Shown here: piece after piece, positions 45,257 through 53,489 of the stretch
Position numbering within the stretch: position 1 is the stretch's first letter
How the letters are laid out: each line of letters starts with the position of its first letter
From: Pseudomonas sp. B20(2017)
GTDB lineage: Bacteria; Pseudomonadota; Gammaproteobacteria; Pseudomonadales; Pseudomonadaceae
Length of the DNA: 64,000 nucleotides
Assembly (NCBI RefSeq): GCF_002113125.1
Contig: NZ_NEJP01000013.1
Location: forward strand, 124,001 to 188,000
Reading direction: 5' to 3'
Translations under genes and position numbers: made by a program
Notes under the pieces: model-generated
The model's input: the letters and a program-made list of their open reading frames with translations, nothing else
The model's database searches: none
Told to the model about the DNA's origin: nothing

Positions 45257-46239
45257 GCCATTCCGAAGCCCACGCGGCGGTGCATCCGGCACCGGCGGGC
45301 AAGTCCCGCTGGAGCCGCTGGAAACGTCCTTTGACCCTGTTGTTCTTTCTTGCGCTGATCGTTTTGCTGACGATGTTCGCCAGTCGCATCGAATGGGCCG
45401 AGGTGCTGCAAACCCTCGCCGACTTCAAGGTGCGCACGCTGATCATCGCCTCTAGCCTGACTCTGCTGAGCTTTCTGGTGTACGCCAGTTTCGACCTGAT
45501 CGGCCGCACTTACATCCGCCAGGATCTGACGTGGAAACAGATCCTGCCGGTGGGCGTCATCAGCTATGCGTTCAACCTCAATCTGAGCGCGTGGGTCGGC
45601 GGGATCGCCATGCGTTATCGCCTTTATTCGCGACTCGGGGTGAGCAAAAGCAACATCGCCAAGATCCTCGGCCTGAGCCTGGCGACCAACTGGTTCGGCT
45701 ACATGACCATCGCCGGCGTGGTGTTCGCCAGCGGGCTGGTGCGCATGCCACCGGGCTGGAAAATCAGCAGCGGTGCGTTGCAGGGCATTGGTGTGTTGCT
45801 GCTGTTGGTCAGTGTCGGCTATCTGGTCGCCTGCCAGTTTTCCCGGCGGCGCGAATGGTCGATTCGCGGGGTGGAAATCAATCTGCCGTCGCTGCGCATG
45901 GCGATCCTGCAATTGCTGCTCGGGGCATTGAACTGGTCGCTCATGGCAGCGGTGATTTTCACCTTGCTGCCGAGCAAGCTCGACTACCCGCTGGTGCTCG
46001 GGGTGCTGTTGATCAGCGCGATTGCCGGGGTCATCACCCACATTCCCGCCGGGCTCGGCGTGCTGGAAGCGGTGTTCGTGGCGCTGCTGCAGCACGAGGT
46101 TTCGCGCGGCAGTCTGGTGGCCGGGTTACTGGCCTATCGGGCAATCTATTTCCTGCTGCCGCTGCTGATCACCGTGCTGATGTACCTGGTGGTAGAAGCC
46201 AAGGCCAAGGCGTTGCGGATCGAGAAGAAACCCAAGTGA
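45253..46239 (+). CDS. ybhN: YbhN-like LPG-synthetase/flippase transmembrane domain protein
   Basis: The 328-residue polytopic protein of the UPF0104 (lysylphosphatidylglycerol-synthase TM domain) family has about eight hydrophobic segments. Signature pieces are SYAFNLNLSAWVGGIAMRYR and ITHIPAGLGVLEAVFVALL. The start ATG overlaps the clsB stop (ATGA). The ClsB-YbhN pairing suggests a role in lipid translocation or in supplying ClsB substrate. Confidence 0.92.
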   Translation: MSHSEAHAAVHPAPAGKSRWSRWKRPLTLLFFLALIVLLTMFASRIEWAEVLQTLADFKVRTLIIASSLTLLSFLVYASFDLIGRTYIRQDLTWKQILPVGVISYAFNLNLSAWVGGIAMRYRLYSRLGVSKSNIAKILGLSLATNWFGYMTIAGVVFASGLVRMPPGWKISSGALQGIGVLLLLVSVGYLVACQFSRRREWSIRGVEINLPSLRMAILQLLLGALNWSLMAAVIFTLLPSKLDYPLVLGVLLISAIAGVITHIPAGLGVLEAVFVALLQHEVSRGSLVAGLLAYRAIYFLLPLLITVLMYLVVEAKAKALRIEKKPK

Positions 46240-46262
46240 TCAATGTCGCCTGACAGGACGAC

Positions 46263-46327
46263 TTCGCGAGCAAGCTCGCTCCCACAGGAAAACGCATTCC
46301 ACCAGTGGGAGCGAGCTTGCTCGCGAA
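46263..46327. repeat. REP doublet between convergent ybhN and hydrolase genes
   Basis: TTCGCGAGCAAGCTCGCTCC (46263) and its inverted copy ending at 46327 surround a 19-base centre. Confidence 0.93.
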
Positions 46328-46351
46328 AGCGCCGGCAAGGTCGGCGCAGAC

Positions 46352-47110
46352 TCATGTCGACTGAATGATGCTCAACCGCTCGCCCACTACCATTTCGGTG
46401 ATCCAGTCCACGAGAATCGAGGTGTAGGCCTGCTGCGAGGTCGGGTCGCTCAGGGCGTGGTCGGCGCCGTCGATGATGCGGTGGGTCAGCGAGTGGGTCT
46501 GCTGGCACGCGGCGCGGTAACTCATGATCGTCGCGTGGGGCACGTAGTCATCGGTTTCCGACTGTACCAACAGCACGTCCCCGGTGAATTGCGAGCAGGC
46601 GTGCAAGGCGCGGTTGCTGTCGGCGCGCACCAGGGTGCCGCGATAATCGCGCAGATCGGCCTTGTCCAGATCGCGTTTTGGCGTGTGCCATTGCTCGTCG
46701 CGATACAGCGCCGGCACCCGCAGCGCCAGCCAGCGCACCGGACGCAGCGAAGTCAGGATTGAGGCGAGATAACCGCCATAGCTGGTGCCCACCACCGCGA
46801 TGGCCGAGGTGTCCAGCGCCGGATGGGCGAGCAGCCGGTCGTAGGCCGCCATCAAGTCACGCAGGTTGTCTTCGCGGGTGACCCGGCTCAGCGGAATGCC
46901 GGTGCCGCCGGTGTGCCCGCGCAAGTCGAACGTCAGGCACACGCAGCCCAGGCCGGCGATGCCTTTGGCCCGTTCCAGATCCCGCTCCTGACTGCCGCCC
47001 CAGCCGTGCACGAACAACACGCCGGGGACTTTCGATTTGGGACTGAGGAACGTCCCGCTCATCTGTTCATCATCAATGTCGATTTGAATGCTTTCGCTTC
47101 TAGCCGTCAT
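46352..47110 (-). CDS. Alpha/beta hydrolase (dienelactone-hydrolase/S9-like)
   Basis: The 252-residue hydrolase has the nucleophile elbow VVGTSYGGYLAS (Ser in GTSYGG), the oxyanion segment LFVHGWGGSQERDLERA, and a C-terminal DGADHALSD carrying the catalytic His. No signal peptide is seen, so it is cytoplasmic. It overlaps the DUF3182 gene by 11 bases. Substrate unknown. Confidence 0.88.
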   Translation of the reverse strand: MTARSESIQIDIDDEQMSGTFLSPKSKVPGVLFVHGWGGSQERDLERAKGIAGLGCVCLTFDLRGHTGGTGIPLSRVTREDNLRDLMAAYDRLLAHPALDTSAIAVVGTSYGGYLASILTSLRPVRWLALRVPALYRDEQWHTPKRDLDKADLRDYRGTLVRADSNRALHACSQFTGDVLLVQSETDDYVPHATIMSYRAACQQTHSLTHRIIDGADHALSDPTSQQAYTSILVDWITEMVVGERLSIIQST

Positions 47111-48206
47111 AGGATTTGACCGTTACGTATTTGAGGAGAAAGTCGCTGTTCTCGGCCGGGCCGCGATACACCTCGATGGCATCCGCCGGCAGGGCCTGAT
47201 CGGAATAGGTCTCCACCGACGAGACGCGGATCGCGCGCATCGAGGGATCGTTGACGAAACTTTGCAGCGCCGCCACTTCCGCGCTGCTGGCGCCGCCCAT
47301 GCGCCAGGACTGTTCGAGTACGCCACTGCGCGGCCGGCCTTCGCTGTCCAGGCCCTGGGCAATGTCGTAATTGCGCCGCGAGGCATAGAAACGCGGATAG
47401 GCTTCGTCCGCCGCCCGGTCGAACACCTGCGCCTGCTGGATCGCCAGACGCACGTCGTCGGGCAAATCCAGCGCCAGCAGATCCTCGTAACCGCCCTGCA
47501 CCACCAGCAGGTTCGAGCCGCCGTACACTTCTTCGCCATGGGCATCGTCGGTCAAGTATTGATCACCGCAGTAACTCAACACCCGGTCGCCGATGAACGA
47601 CTGACCAACGCTGTGGGTAACCACCTTACTCAGGTCCTGCTCAAGCACCACGCCATCGCTGAACAGTTGTTCAGCGTCGGGTCGGGCGAGAATTTCGTCG
47701 AACGCATCAAGGCTCTTGATCACTTCCTGACCGCGTCCGGCACAGGCGTGAATCGGCTTGAGACGGATCGGTCCGCTGTACAACAAGTGTTCGGCGGCGG
47801 GCCGCGCATCTTCCAGCGCAAAAACGCTGAGCCCGTCGAGAACGACGTTGCGCGTGCGCTCGGAAAACAGCGGCGACCAGCCTTGCGGCGCATGGGCCTG
47901 ATGGCTGCGCAAACCGTGGCTGATGGCTTTGGTGCAAATAAAATCGTGCTCGACGAAACCGCCCCACAAATCGTCCGGGCCGCTCACGCCCAGTTCGCGA
48001 GCCGCCGCGCCGACGAGGGTCTGGGTCGGCAGCAGATAAATATCCCGGCCGCCATGTTTTTCGGCGTCGTAACTGCCGCCAAACTTGAGGCCGAGGATCT
48101 GCGCCAGCCATCGTGCGAGGGCCTTGTTGGTCTGCACTTCATGTTGTGGCGCGCCGGGCCGAATCGAATGGGCGACGACCACTTTCCTGCGGGATGTCGG
48201 GGTCAT
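47100..48206 (-). CDS. DUF3182 family protein
   Basis: The 368-residue soluble protein of the DUF3182 family is typical of pseudomonads and related proteobacteria. Segments such as RLKPIHACAGRGQEVI, GVVLEQDLSKVVTHSVGQSF and YGGSNLLVVQGGYEDLL recall an ATP-grasp-like fold, which is inference. The start 48206 (MTPTSRRK) follows GAAGGGGG. Its partner downstream is the alpha/beta hydrolase. Confidence 0.85.
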   Translation of the reverse strand: MTPTSRRKVVVAHSIRPGAPQHEVQTNKALARWLAQILGLKFGGSYDAEKHGGRDIYLLPTQTLVGAAARELGVSGPDDLWGGFVEHDFICTKAISHGLRSHQAHAPQGWSPLFSERTRNVVLDGLSVFALEDARPAAEHLLYSGPIRLKPIHACAGRGQEVIKSLDAFDEILARPDAEQLFSDGVVLEQDLSKVVTHSVGQSFIGDRVLSYCGDQYLTDDAHGEEVYGGSNLLVVQGGYEDLLALDLPDDVRLAIQQAQVFDRAADEAYPRFYASRRNYDIAQGLDSEGRPRSGVLEQSWRMGGASSAEVAALQSFVNDPSMRAIRVSSVETYSDQALPADAIEVYRGPAENSDFLLKYVTVKSYDG

Positions 48207-48320
48207 GCGTCCCCCTTCCAACGGCGGTTTGAATGTAGGTCAGAGGGTGCAGAGATCAGGCCAACGGGCGTTCAGTGGAAACATCCCGTTAATCAGCCAC
48301 TTGGACACCCCGTGCTGGCA

Positions 48321-48383
48321 CCCCGCCTGTTTCAATCTGCACGACGGCTCTGTCGGCTCCGGCATTTTGCACGACAGGCGGGG
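48321..48383 (-). other. Long-range inverted repeat downstream of the GlxA-type regulator
   Basis: CCCCGCCTGT (48321-48330) is inverted at 48374-48383 (ACAGGCGGGG). The regulator ends two bases away, so this may form its transcript end, but there is no T-run. Nothing else is seen in the 48207-48384 gap. Confidence 0.5.
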
Positions 48384-48384
48384 T

Positions 48385-49380
48385 TTACTTCGCGACGGCC
48401 GGCGGCGGGCTGACGCCGAATCGCGTGCGGTATTCACTCGGCGCCAGCCCGGTGATTTTCTTGAACGTCGCGCGAAAGGCGCCCGGATCCTGATAACCCA
48501 CCGTCCACGCAATGTGGTCGATGGTGCCATTGGTGAACTCGAGCATTTCCCGGGCCTTGCCGACCCGCAGGTGCTGACAGTACTCGGTGGGTTTAAGACC
48601 GGTCGCCGCACGGAAACGACGCAGGAAAGTACGTTCCTCGAGGCCCGCGCGTTCGGCCATCGCCGTCAGCGAGACATCGGTCGCACCATTGCCTTGCAGC
48701 CAGTGCTGAACCTTGAGGATCGCCCCGTCGCCATGGTTGAGGATCGGCGCAAAATTGCTTCCGCACTCGCTGGCGCTGTCGCTGTGCTCCACCACCAGAA
48801 ACCGCGCGGTGCTGCTGGCGATGCTCGGCCCGAGCAATCGGTCCACCAGACGCAAACCAAGCTCTGACCAGGCCATCAGCCCCGCCGTGGTAATCAGGTC
48901 ACCATCGTCGACAATCGGCGTGTCGGCCTTGAGCCTGATGTTGGGGTAACACTCGGCGAAGGCTTTGGCCGACGTCCAGTGCGTGGTCGCGCTGCGACCG
49001 TCGAGCAAGCCGCTTTCGGCCAGCAACCACGAGCCGACACAGACCCCGCCGAGTGTCGCGCCCCGCGCATGTTGCTCACGTAACCAGGGGATCAGACCGG
49101 CCGGCATCTGTGCAGCGGAAAAACCGGCGATGGACGGTGGGATCAGTACCGCCAGCAAACCGTTTTCGGCACCGGGAAGGCTGTCGTAAACGCGCACGGG
49201 GGGCTGATCACCGTCGACCTGCCAATGACTGATCCGCAGCAGTGGCAGCTGTGCCGCCTGATGCTCGGCAGCGATCCGGTTGGCCACCCCGAACAGATCG
49301 GTCAGGCCATGTACCGCCGCCATTTGCGCGCCGGGATAGATCAGCACGCCGAGCTCCGCGACGATCCTTTCAGCAGCCAT
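48385..49380 (-). CDS. GlxA-family transcriptional regulator (DJ-1/PfpI domain plus AraC HTH)
   Basis: The 331-residue regulator joins an N-terminal amidotransferase-like DJ-1 domain (LGVLIYPGAQMAAVHGLTDL; GVCVGSWLLAESGLLDG with the family Cys) to a C-terminal AraC-type double helix-turn-helix (LTAMAERAGLEERTFLRRF; IDHIAWTVGYQDPGAFRATF). It is divergent from the isochorismatase gene across 101 bases, so it very likely controls that gene. ATG 49380 is used; the frame is open to 49479 but that overlaps the promoter gap. Confidence 0.92.
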   Translation of the reverse strand: MAAERIVAELGVLIYPGAQMAAVHGLTDLFGVANRIAAEHQAAQLPLLRISHWQVDGDQPPVRVYDSLPGAENGLLAVLIPPSIAGFSAAQMPAGLIPWLREQHARGATLGGVCVGSWLLAESGLLDGRSATTHWTSAKAFAECYPNIRLKADTPIVDDGDLITTAGLMAWSELGLRLVDRLLGPSIASSTARFLVVEHSDSASECGSNFAPILNHGDGAILKVQHWLQGNGATDVSLTAMAERAGLEERTFLRRFRAATGLKPTEYCQHLRVGKAREMLEFTNGTIDHIAWTVGYQDPGAFRATFKKITGLAPSEYRTRFGVSPPPAVAK

Positions 49381-49481
49381 TGTCAGTTTTCCCCTGTGTA
49401 TTGTCGGTGCGGCCAATCCTCGAAAACGTGGCCAGCACCAATACTGAGCCCACACCCAACCTTCACTTCGAGGACACACCC

Positions 49482-50036
49482 ATGGCCAAGCAAGCGCTCA
49501 TCGTAGTCGATATCCAGAACGACTACTTCCCCCAAGGCAAGTGGCCGCTGGTCGGTGCCGACGCCGCCGCGGACAACGCCGCCCGGCTGATCGCGGCATT
49601 CCGCGAGGCCGGTGATTCGGTGGTGCACATCCGCCACGAATTCACCTCGCCCGAGGCACCGTTTTTCACACCGGGCTCCGAGGGCGCCAAGCTGCATCCG
49701 AAAGTGCTCAACCGCGCCGACGAGCCGGTGGTGCTCAAGCACTTCGTCAACTCGTTCCGCGAAACCGAGCTGCAATCGATCCTCGACGAACAAGGCATCA
49801 AGGAGTTGGTAGTAGTCGGCAGCATGAGCCACATGTGCGTCGACGGCATCACCCGTGCGGCGGCCGATCTGGGTTACACCGTTACGGTGATCCACGATGC
49901 TTGCGCCAGCCGTGACCTGGAATTCAACGGTCTGACCGTGCCAGCCGCCCACGTGCATGCGGCGTTCATGTCGGCGCTGGGGTTTGCCTACGCCAGCGTG
50001 GTGTCCACCGACGAGTTCCTCGCCGCCAGCCGCTGA
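49482..50036 (+). CDS. Isochorismatase-like cysteine hydrolase
   Basis: The 184-residue hydrolase has the catalytic Asp (ALIVVDIQNDYF), Lys (VVLKHFVNSF) and Cys (GSMSHMCVDGITRAA) of the family. Members include nicotinamidases and amidohydrolases; substrate unknown. It is divergent from a GlxA regulator, a common arrangement for inducible small amidases. A strong terminator follows. Confidence 0.9.
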   Translation: MAKQALIVVDIQNDYFPQGKWPLVGADAAADNAARLIAAFREAGDSVVHIRHEFTSPEAPFFTPGSEGAKLHPKVLNRADEPVVLKHFVNSFRETELQSILDEQGIKELVVVGSMSHMCVDGITRAAADLGYTVTVIHDACASRDLEFNGLTVPAAHVHAAFMSALGFAYASVVSTDEFLAASR

Positions 50037-50065
50037 GCCCTGCGCGGACAGCCCCGGAAAAACCT

Positions 50066-50092
50066 GCGCCCGCCTCGTTGCGGGCGCTTTTG
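50066..50092 (+). terminator. Rho-independent terminator of the isochorismatase gene
   Basis: GCGCCCGC (50066-50073) pairs with GCGGGCGC (50080-50087), followed by TTTTG. Confidence 0.85.
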
Positions 50093-50110
50093 TTTGTGTG
50101 TCACAAAAAT

Positions 50111-50168
50111 CTCACGCGTGAGCCATTGATGGCATTTTGATTTGGCTGTAGTGTCGCTCACGCGTGAG
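50111..50168 (+). promoter_or_regulatory. Promoter of the yjf operon flanked by two identical 12-bp palindromes
   Basis: CTCACGCGTGAG occurs at 50111-50122 and again at 50157-50168, 46 bp centre to centre. Between them lie TTGATG (50126-50131) and TAGTGT (50149-50154), separated by 17 bases. A dimer bound at each copy would bracket RNA polymerase, so repression (or looping) is the simplest reading. The regulator is unknown and not obviously encoded in the window. The yjfI start is 24 bases after the second copy. Confidence 0.75.
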
Positions 50169-50191
50169 ATGTTCATAACGGAGTCATCGCC

Positions 50192-50860
50192 ATGAGAAGC
50201 CGCTCCCCCGCCACCAAGTCAGAGAGCCCAAAGGGAGTGCGCTCGACACCGTCCGCGAAAAAACCGTCGAGCTTCTACATGAAGCAGATGCGCGCGGGCC
50301 TGGCTGCCGCCGGTTATGTGAAACACGAAACTTGGGTGCTTCCGGAAAACCGAAGCTTGCTCAAGCAAATGGAGCAACAGCTACGCCAACCGATTCTGGC
50401 TGGCTCTTTCATGTCGGAGAATTACATGAGCGCAGGCAACAACTGGAACATCGATAGCCTCTACAACGCTTTCAAGGCGCTGGACGAGGTGGCTTCGCAA
50501 GAGATCACGCTGTCTCTGATCCAGAGCTCCGAACCCAGCCTCAAGCTGGAAATGAACGAATTCGGCGGTCTGCCAATTCACATCGCCATCGCCGGTCAGC
50601 AGATCATCGTCGACACCGTGCTGGTGGACATCGATTCGATCACCGATGTGCGTGCATTCAACGACGCCGTACTGCGCAGCCGGGAAATGTTCCCGCTGTC
50701 GTCGATCGGCATCGAGACCATGCCCAATGGCCAGACCGTCTACAACATGTTTGGTGCACTGAGTGCCGATTCGAGCCTGACCAACGTGGTCACCGAGGTG
50801 AAAACCCTGGTCGACAACGTGCAGCGCGCCAGCGAAGCCTTCGAACACTTCTTCAAGTAA
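50192..50860 (+). CDS. yjfI: YjfI-like DUF2170 protein
   Basis: The 222-residue cytoplasmic protein has a basic, Ser-rich N-terminus (about residues 1-28), then a basic segment SFYMKQMRAGLAAAGYVKHE, and the DUF2170 domain (residues 60-222: LRQPILAGSFMSENYMSAGN; SLIQSSEPSLKLEMNEFGGL). The function is unknown. It opens an operon with the same order as E. coli yjfI-J-K-L-M-C. GGAG lies 8 bases before the ATG. Confidence 0.87.
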   Translation: MRSRSPATKSESPKGVRSTPSAKKPSSFYMKQMRAGLAAAGYVKHETWVLPENRSLLKQMEQQLRQPILAGSFMSENYMSAGNNWNIDSLYNAFKALDEVASQEITLSLIQSSEPSLKLEMNEFGGLPIHIAIAGQQIIVDTVLVDIDSITDVRAFNDAVLRSREMFPLSSIGIETMPNGQTVYNMFGALSADSSLTNVVTEVKTLVDNVQRASEAFEHFFK

Positions 50861-50877
50861 TCAACAGGGAATATCCA

Positions 50878-51576
50878 ATGACTCAGTCCATCTGGAGCAA
50901 GTTGTTCACCGCGCTGCGCGGCGGCGCCAACGAAGTCGGCGAAGCGATCGCCGACCAACAGGCCCTGCGCATCCTCGATCAGGAAATCCGTGACGCCGAC
51001 AGCGCGCTGTCCAACGCCCGTCGCGAACTGGTCACCATCATGGCCAAGCACAAACTGTCTGCCGACCGCGTGAGCGAGTACGAAGCCAAGATCAAGGACC
51101 TGGAAGCCAAAGCCGTTTCCGCTCTGAACGCCGGCCGTGAAGATTTGGCGATGGAAGTGGCCGAAGCGATCTCGACCCTGACCAACGACCTGGGCGTCGA
51201 GAAGAAGCAGAGCGACGAGTTCGGCACCTACGCCGACAACATGCGCAAGGACATCAACAAGGCCGAAGCACGGATCAAGAGCCTGCGCCAGCAAGTGGAC
51301 ATGGCCAAGGCCCGTGAAAGCGTGCAGAAGGCGCAGGTCAGCGCTTCGATCGCCAGCGGCGGTGCCAACGGCAAGCTGGAAACCGCTGTCGGCACCCTGA
51401 ACCGTCTGCAAGCCAAGCAGCAGCAACGCGCTGCCGAGCTGAGTGCTGCCGACGAGCTGGCCGATGCGTCGACCGGCAACGACCTGGATCGCAAGCTGCG
51501 CGAAGCCGGCATCACGCCGAACGAAGGCAGCGCCAACGCCATCCTCGAGCGTCTGAAGCAGAAGTCCGCCCAGTAA
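50878..51576 (+). CDS. yjfJ: PspA/IM30-family membrane-associated protein (YjfJ-like)
   Basis: The 232-residue, almost wholly helical coiled-coil protein of the PspA/Vipp1/IM30 (ESCRT-III-like) family starts SIWSKLFTALRGGANEVGEA, an amphipathic membrane-binding helix, and continues with heptads (IRDADSALSNARRELVTIMAKHK). PspA proteins polymerise on stressed membranes. No PspF or PspBC is nearby, so this is the YjfJ branch rather than the phage-shock operon. Confidence 0.92.
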   Translation: MTQSIWSKLFTALRGGANEVGEAIADQQALRILDQEIRDADSALSNARRELVTIMAKHKLSADRVSEYEAKIKDLEAKAVSALNAGREDLAMEVAEAISTLTNDLGVEKKQSDEFGTYADNMRKDINKAEARIKSLRQQVDMAKARESVQKAQVSASIASGGANGKLETAVGTLNRLQAKQQQRAAELSAADELADASTGNDLDRKLREAGITPNEGSANAILERLKQKSAQ

Positions 51577-51586
51577 CGGCGGCGAG

Positions 51587-51619
51587 AAAAAAGAAGGGCA
51601 CCGGGTGCCCTTCTTTTTT
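51587..51619 (+). terminator. Strong terminator inside the yjf operon
   Basis: AAAAAAGAAGGGCACC and GTGCCCTTCTTTTTT form a 9-bp G+C stem extended by A/T pairs with a T6 tail, between yjfJ and yjfK. It should cut most transcripts after yjfI-yjfJ. Confidence 0.85.
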
Positions 51620-51699
51620 GCCTGCTCGTTCGCCACGAGGCCGGTACACTAGCGGCGTTTTGCCAACGAATACCTCCACCCGCTTCAAGGAATGTACCC

Positions 51700-52350
51700 A
51701 TGGGATGGTTCAAAGATCTGCTCGGCACCAGCAACTGGCAGTCGACCGCGCCGGCGTCACAGTCTGCCGGCGGCCCGCTCGGTCTGGCGCAGGGCAAGGC
51801 GATCCGCTTCGACACGACCCTCGGCCTGTTGCTCGACGGCAGCACCTCGGTGCGGGTTCCCGACGCCCAGGCCATCTGGAGCGCCGGCTGGATCGACCTC
51901 GGACAGTCGAACAAACTGCATCGCTACTACCTGAACGATGAAGAATTCTGGGTACAGATCCATGTCACGGGCGACGATCAGATCGAATCGGTGACGCTGT
52001 TCAATTACGTCAGCTATGTGACGGTCAACAGTGACGCCGAACTGCAGCGCCTGGCCGGGCCGAACAGCCTGATCGGCCTGCCGACCTATCGCCACGAAGG
52101 TGTCGAATACACCCGTGAATGGGGCACCGAACGCGGCCAGACCGAACTGGTGCCGCTCACCGAACAGGTGATCAACCCGGACGAGTCCTACACCATCAAC
52201 CATCACTCGATGCTCTACGCCCGCGAGACCGGCCTGACCGATCGCCGCGAGCTCTTGCTGTTCTCCGTCGAGCAGGACGAAGAAGGCACCGTCAGCCTGA
52301 GCACTTCGCTGGGCATCTCGCTGTACACCACTGATTTGAGCACCATCTAA
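51700..52350 (+). CDS. yjfK: YjfK-like DUF2491 protein
   Basis: The 216-residue soluble protein of the DUF2491 family has MGWFKDLLGTSNWQ at the N-terminus, an acidic beta-rich body (HRYYLNDEEFWVQIHVTGDD, ESVTLFNYVSYVTVNSDAEL). AAGGAA precedes the ATG. It follows the internal terminator, so it may have its own promoter in the 80-base gap. Function unknown; the operon context points to membrane or envelope homeostasis. Confidence 0.88.
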   Translation: MGWFKDLLGTSNWQSTAPASQSAGGPLGLAQGKAIRFDTTLGLLLDGSTSVRVPDAQAIWSAGWIDLGQSNKLHRYYLNDEEFWVQIHVTGDDQIESVTLFNYVSYVTVNSDAELQRLAGPNSLIGLPTYRHEGVEYTREWGTERGQTELVPLTEQVINPDESYTINHHSMLYARETGLTDRRELLLFSVEQDEEGTVSLSTSLGISLYTTDLSTI

Positions 52351-52363
52351 AAGGAAGTTTTCC

Positions 52364-52789
52364 ATGCTGGAAGCGTTGTCCATTTCCCTGAACAAAGCCG
52401 CACTGGTCGGTTTCGTCGCCTACCTGATCGGCGCCGTGCTGCTGTTCATGCTGTTTCAGTTCGTCTACACCCGTATCACGCCGCACAAGGAATTCGAGCT
52501 GATCCGTTCCGGCAACAGCGCCGCCGCCATTGCCCTGTCCGGCGCAATCATCGGCTTCGCGATCCCGGCGAGCAACGTGATCGCTCATTCGATCAACGTC
52601 CTCGACTTCGTCCTCTGGGCGGTGATCGCGGCCGCGGTGCAATTGCTGGCTTTCCTGGCAACCGGGCTGGTGCTCAAGGGCACGTCCCAGCGCATCGCCA
52701 ACGGTGAAATCGCCGCGGGCATCTATGTAGCGGCGGTGGCGATCAGCGTCGGCATGCTCAACGCCGCGTGCATGACCCCGTCCTACTGA
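52364..52789 (+). CDS. yjfL: YjfL-like DUF350 membrane protein
   Basis: The 141-residue protein has four transmembrane segments (about residues 12-32, 45-68, 77-100, 108-133) in two similar halves, the DUF350 signature (GNSAAAIALSGAIIGFAIPA). It is a candidate small channel or a partner for the periplasmic YjfM. It lies between yjfK and yjfM with short gaps. Confidence 0.92.
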   Translation: MLEALSISLNKAALVGFVAYLIGAVLLFMLFQFVYTRITPHKEFELIRSGNSAAAIALSGAIIGFAIPASNVIAHSINVLDFVLWAVIAAAVQLLAFLATGLVLKGTSQRIANGEIAAGIYVAAVAISVGMLNAACMTPSY

Positions 52790-52806
52790 CCGGCAGGAAG
52801 CCTGAG

Positions 52807-53487
52807 ATGAAACGAAGCAAGTACGTTCAACTGTCGCTGGCCGCTTCGGTGGCCCTAGCGATTTCCGGTGAAGTGGCGGCCCAGAGCTTCCAGAGTGTGG
52901 AGCAATGCGTCGACGCCGACGTGGCGGCGGATGTCTGTTCGGACGCCTACGTCGCCGCCCTGACCGAGCACCGGCGCATTTCCCCGGCCTACGACGACAA
53001 GGCTGCATGCGACGCGGACTTTGCCGCAGACTGGTGTCAGAAAAATTCCGCTGGCCGTTTCGTGCCGAAACTTGGTGGTTTCAAGGTGCCGCAGGACGGC
53101 GAGCCTGCGCAGAACCTCGATGCGATTGCCAATGCCCAGATGCCCGCCGGCGATGCGACTGCCGTACAGAGCAATCAGACCAGCACTTCGCACTCGTCCA
53201 GCGGTGCAGGCAACGGCTGGCTCACCGGATGGCTGATCGGCAATGCCATGAGCAACAACCGCGCGATCGACTCGCGGCCGGTTTATCGTGAGCGCAATAC
53301 CCGCCTGACCTACGACACTTCGACGCTGAACCGTCGGATCGAGTCGGCGCCGAGCCGCAGCCAGCGGGACTACGACAGCGATTACCGCAAACCGGTCAAC
53401 GTGGCTTCGTCCACCTCCCGTGGCGGTTTCGGCAGCCAGTCCAGCGCGCGCAGCGGTTGGGGCGGCTGGGGCCGTTCGAGCAGCTGA
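52807..53487 (+). CDS. yjfM: YjfM-like DUF1190 exported protein
   Basis: The 226-residue protein has a signal peptide (MKRSKYVQLSLAASVALAIS...AAQ) and a DUF1190 body with conserved cysteines (VEQCVDADVAADVCSDAY; ACDADFAADWCQ), probably two disulfides. The C-terminal 35 residues are low-complexity Ser/Gly/Arg/Trp (SRGGFGSQSSARSGWGGWG). ATG 52807 with AGGAAG upstream is used; an upstream ATG at 52768 overlaps yjfL. Confidence 0.88.
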   Translation: MKRSKYVQLSLAASVALAISGEVAAQSFQSVEQCVDADVAADVCSDAYVAALTEHRRISPAYDDKAACDADFAADWCQKNSAGRFVPKLGGFKVPQDGEPAQNLDAIANAQMPAGDATAVQSNQTSTSHSSSGAGNGWLTGWLIGNAMSNNRAIDSRPVYRERNTRLTYDTSTLNRRIESAPSRSQRDYDSDYRKPVNVASSTSRGGFGSQSSARSGWGGWGRSSS

Positions 53488-53489
53488 CC

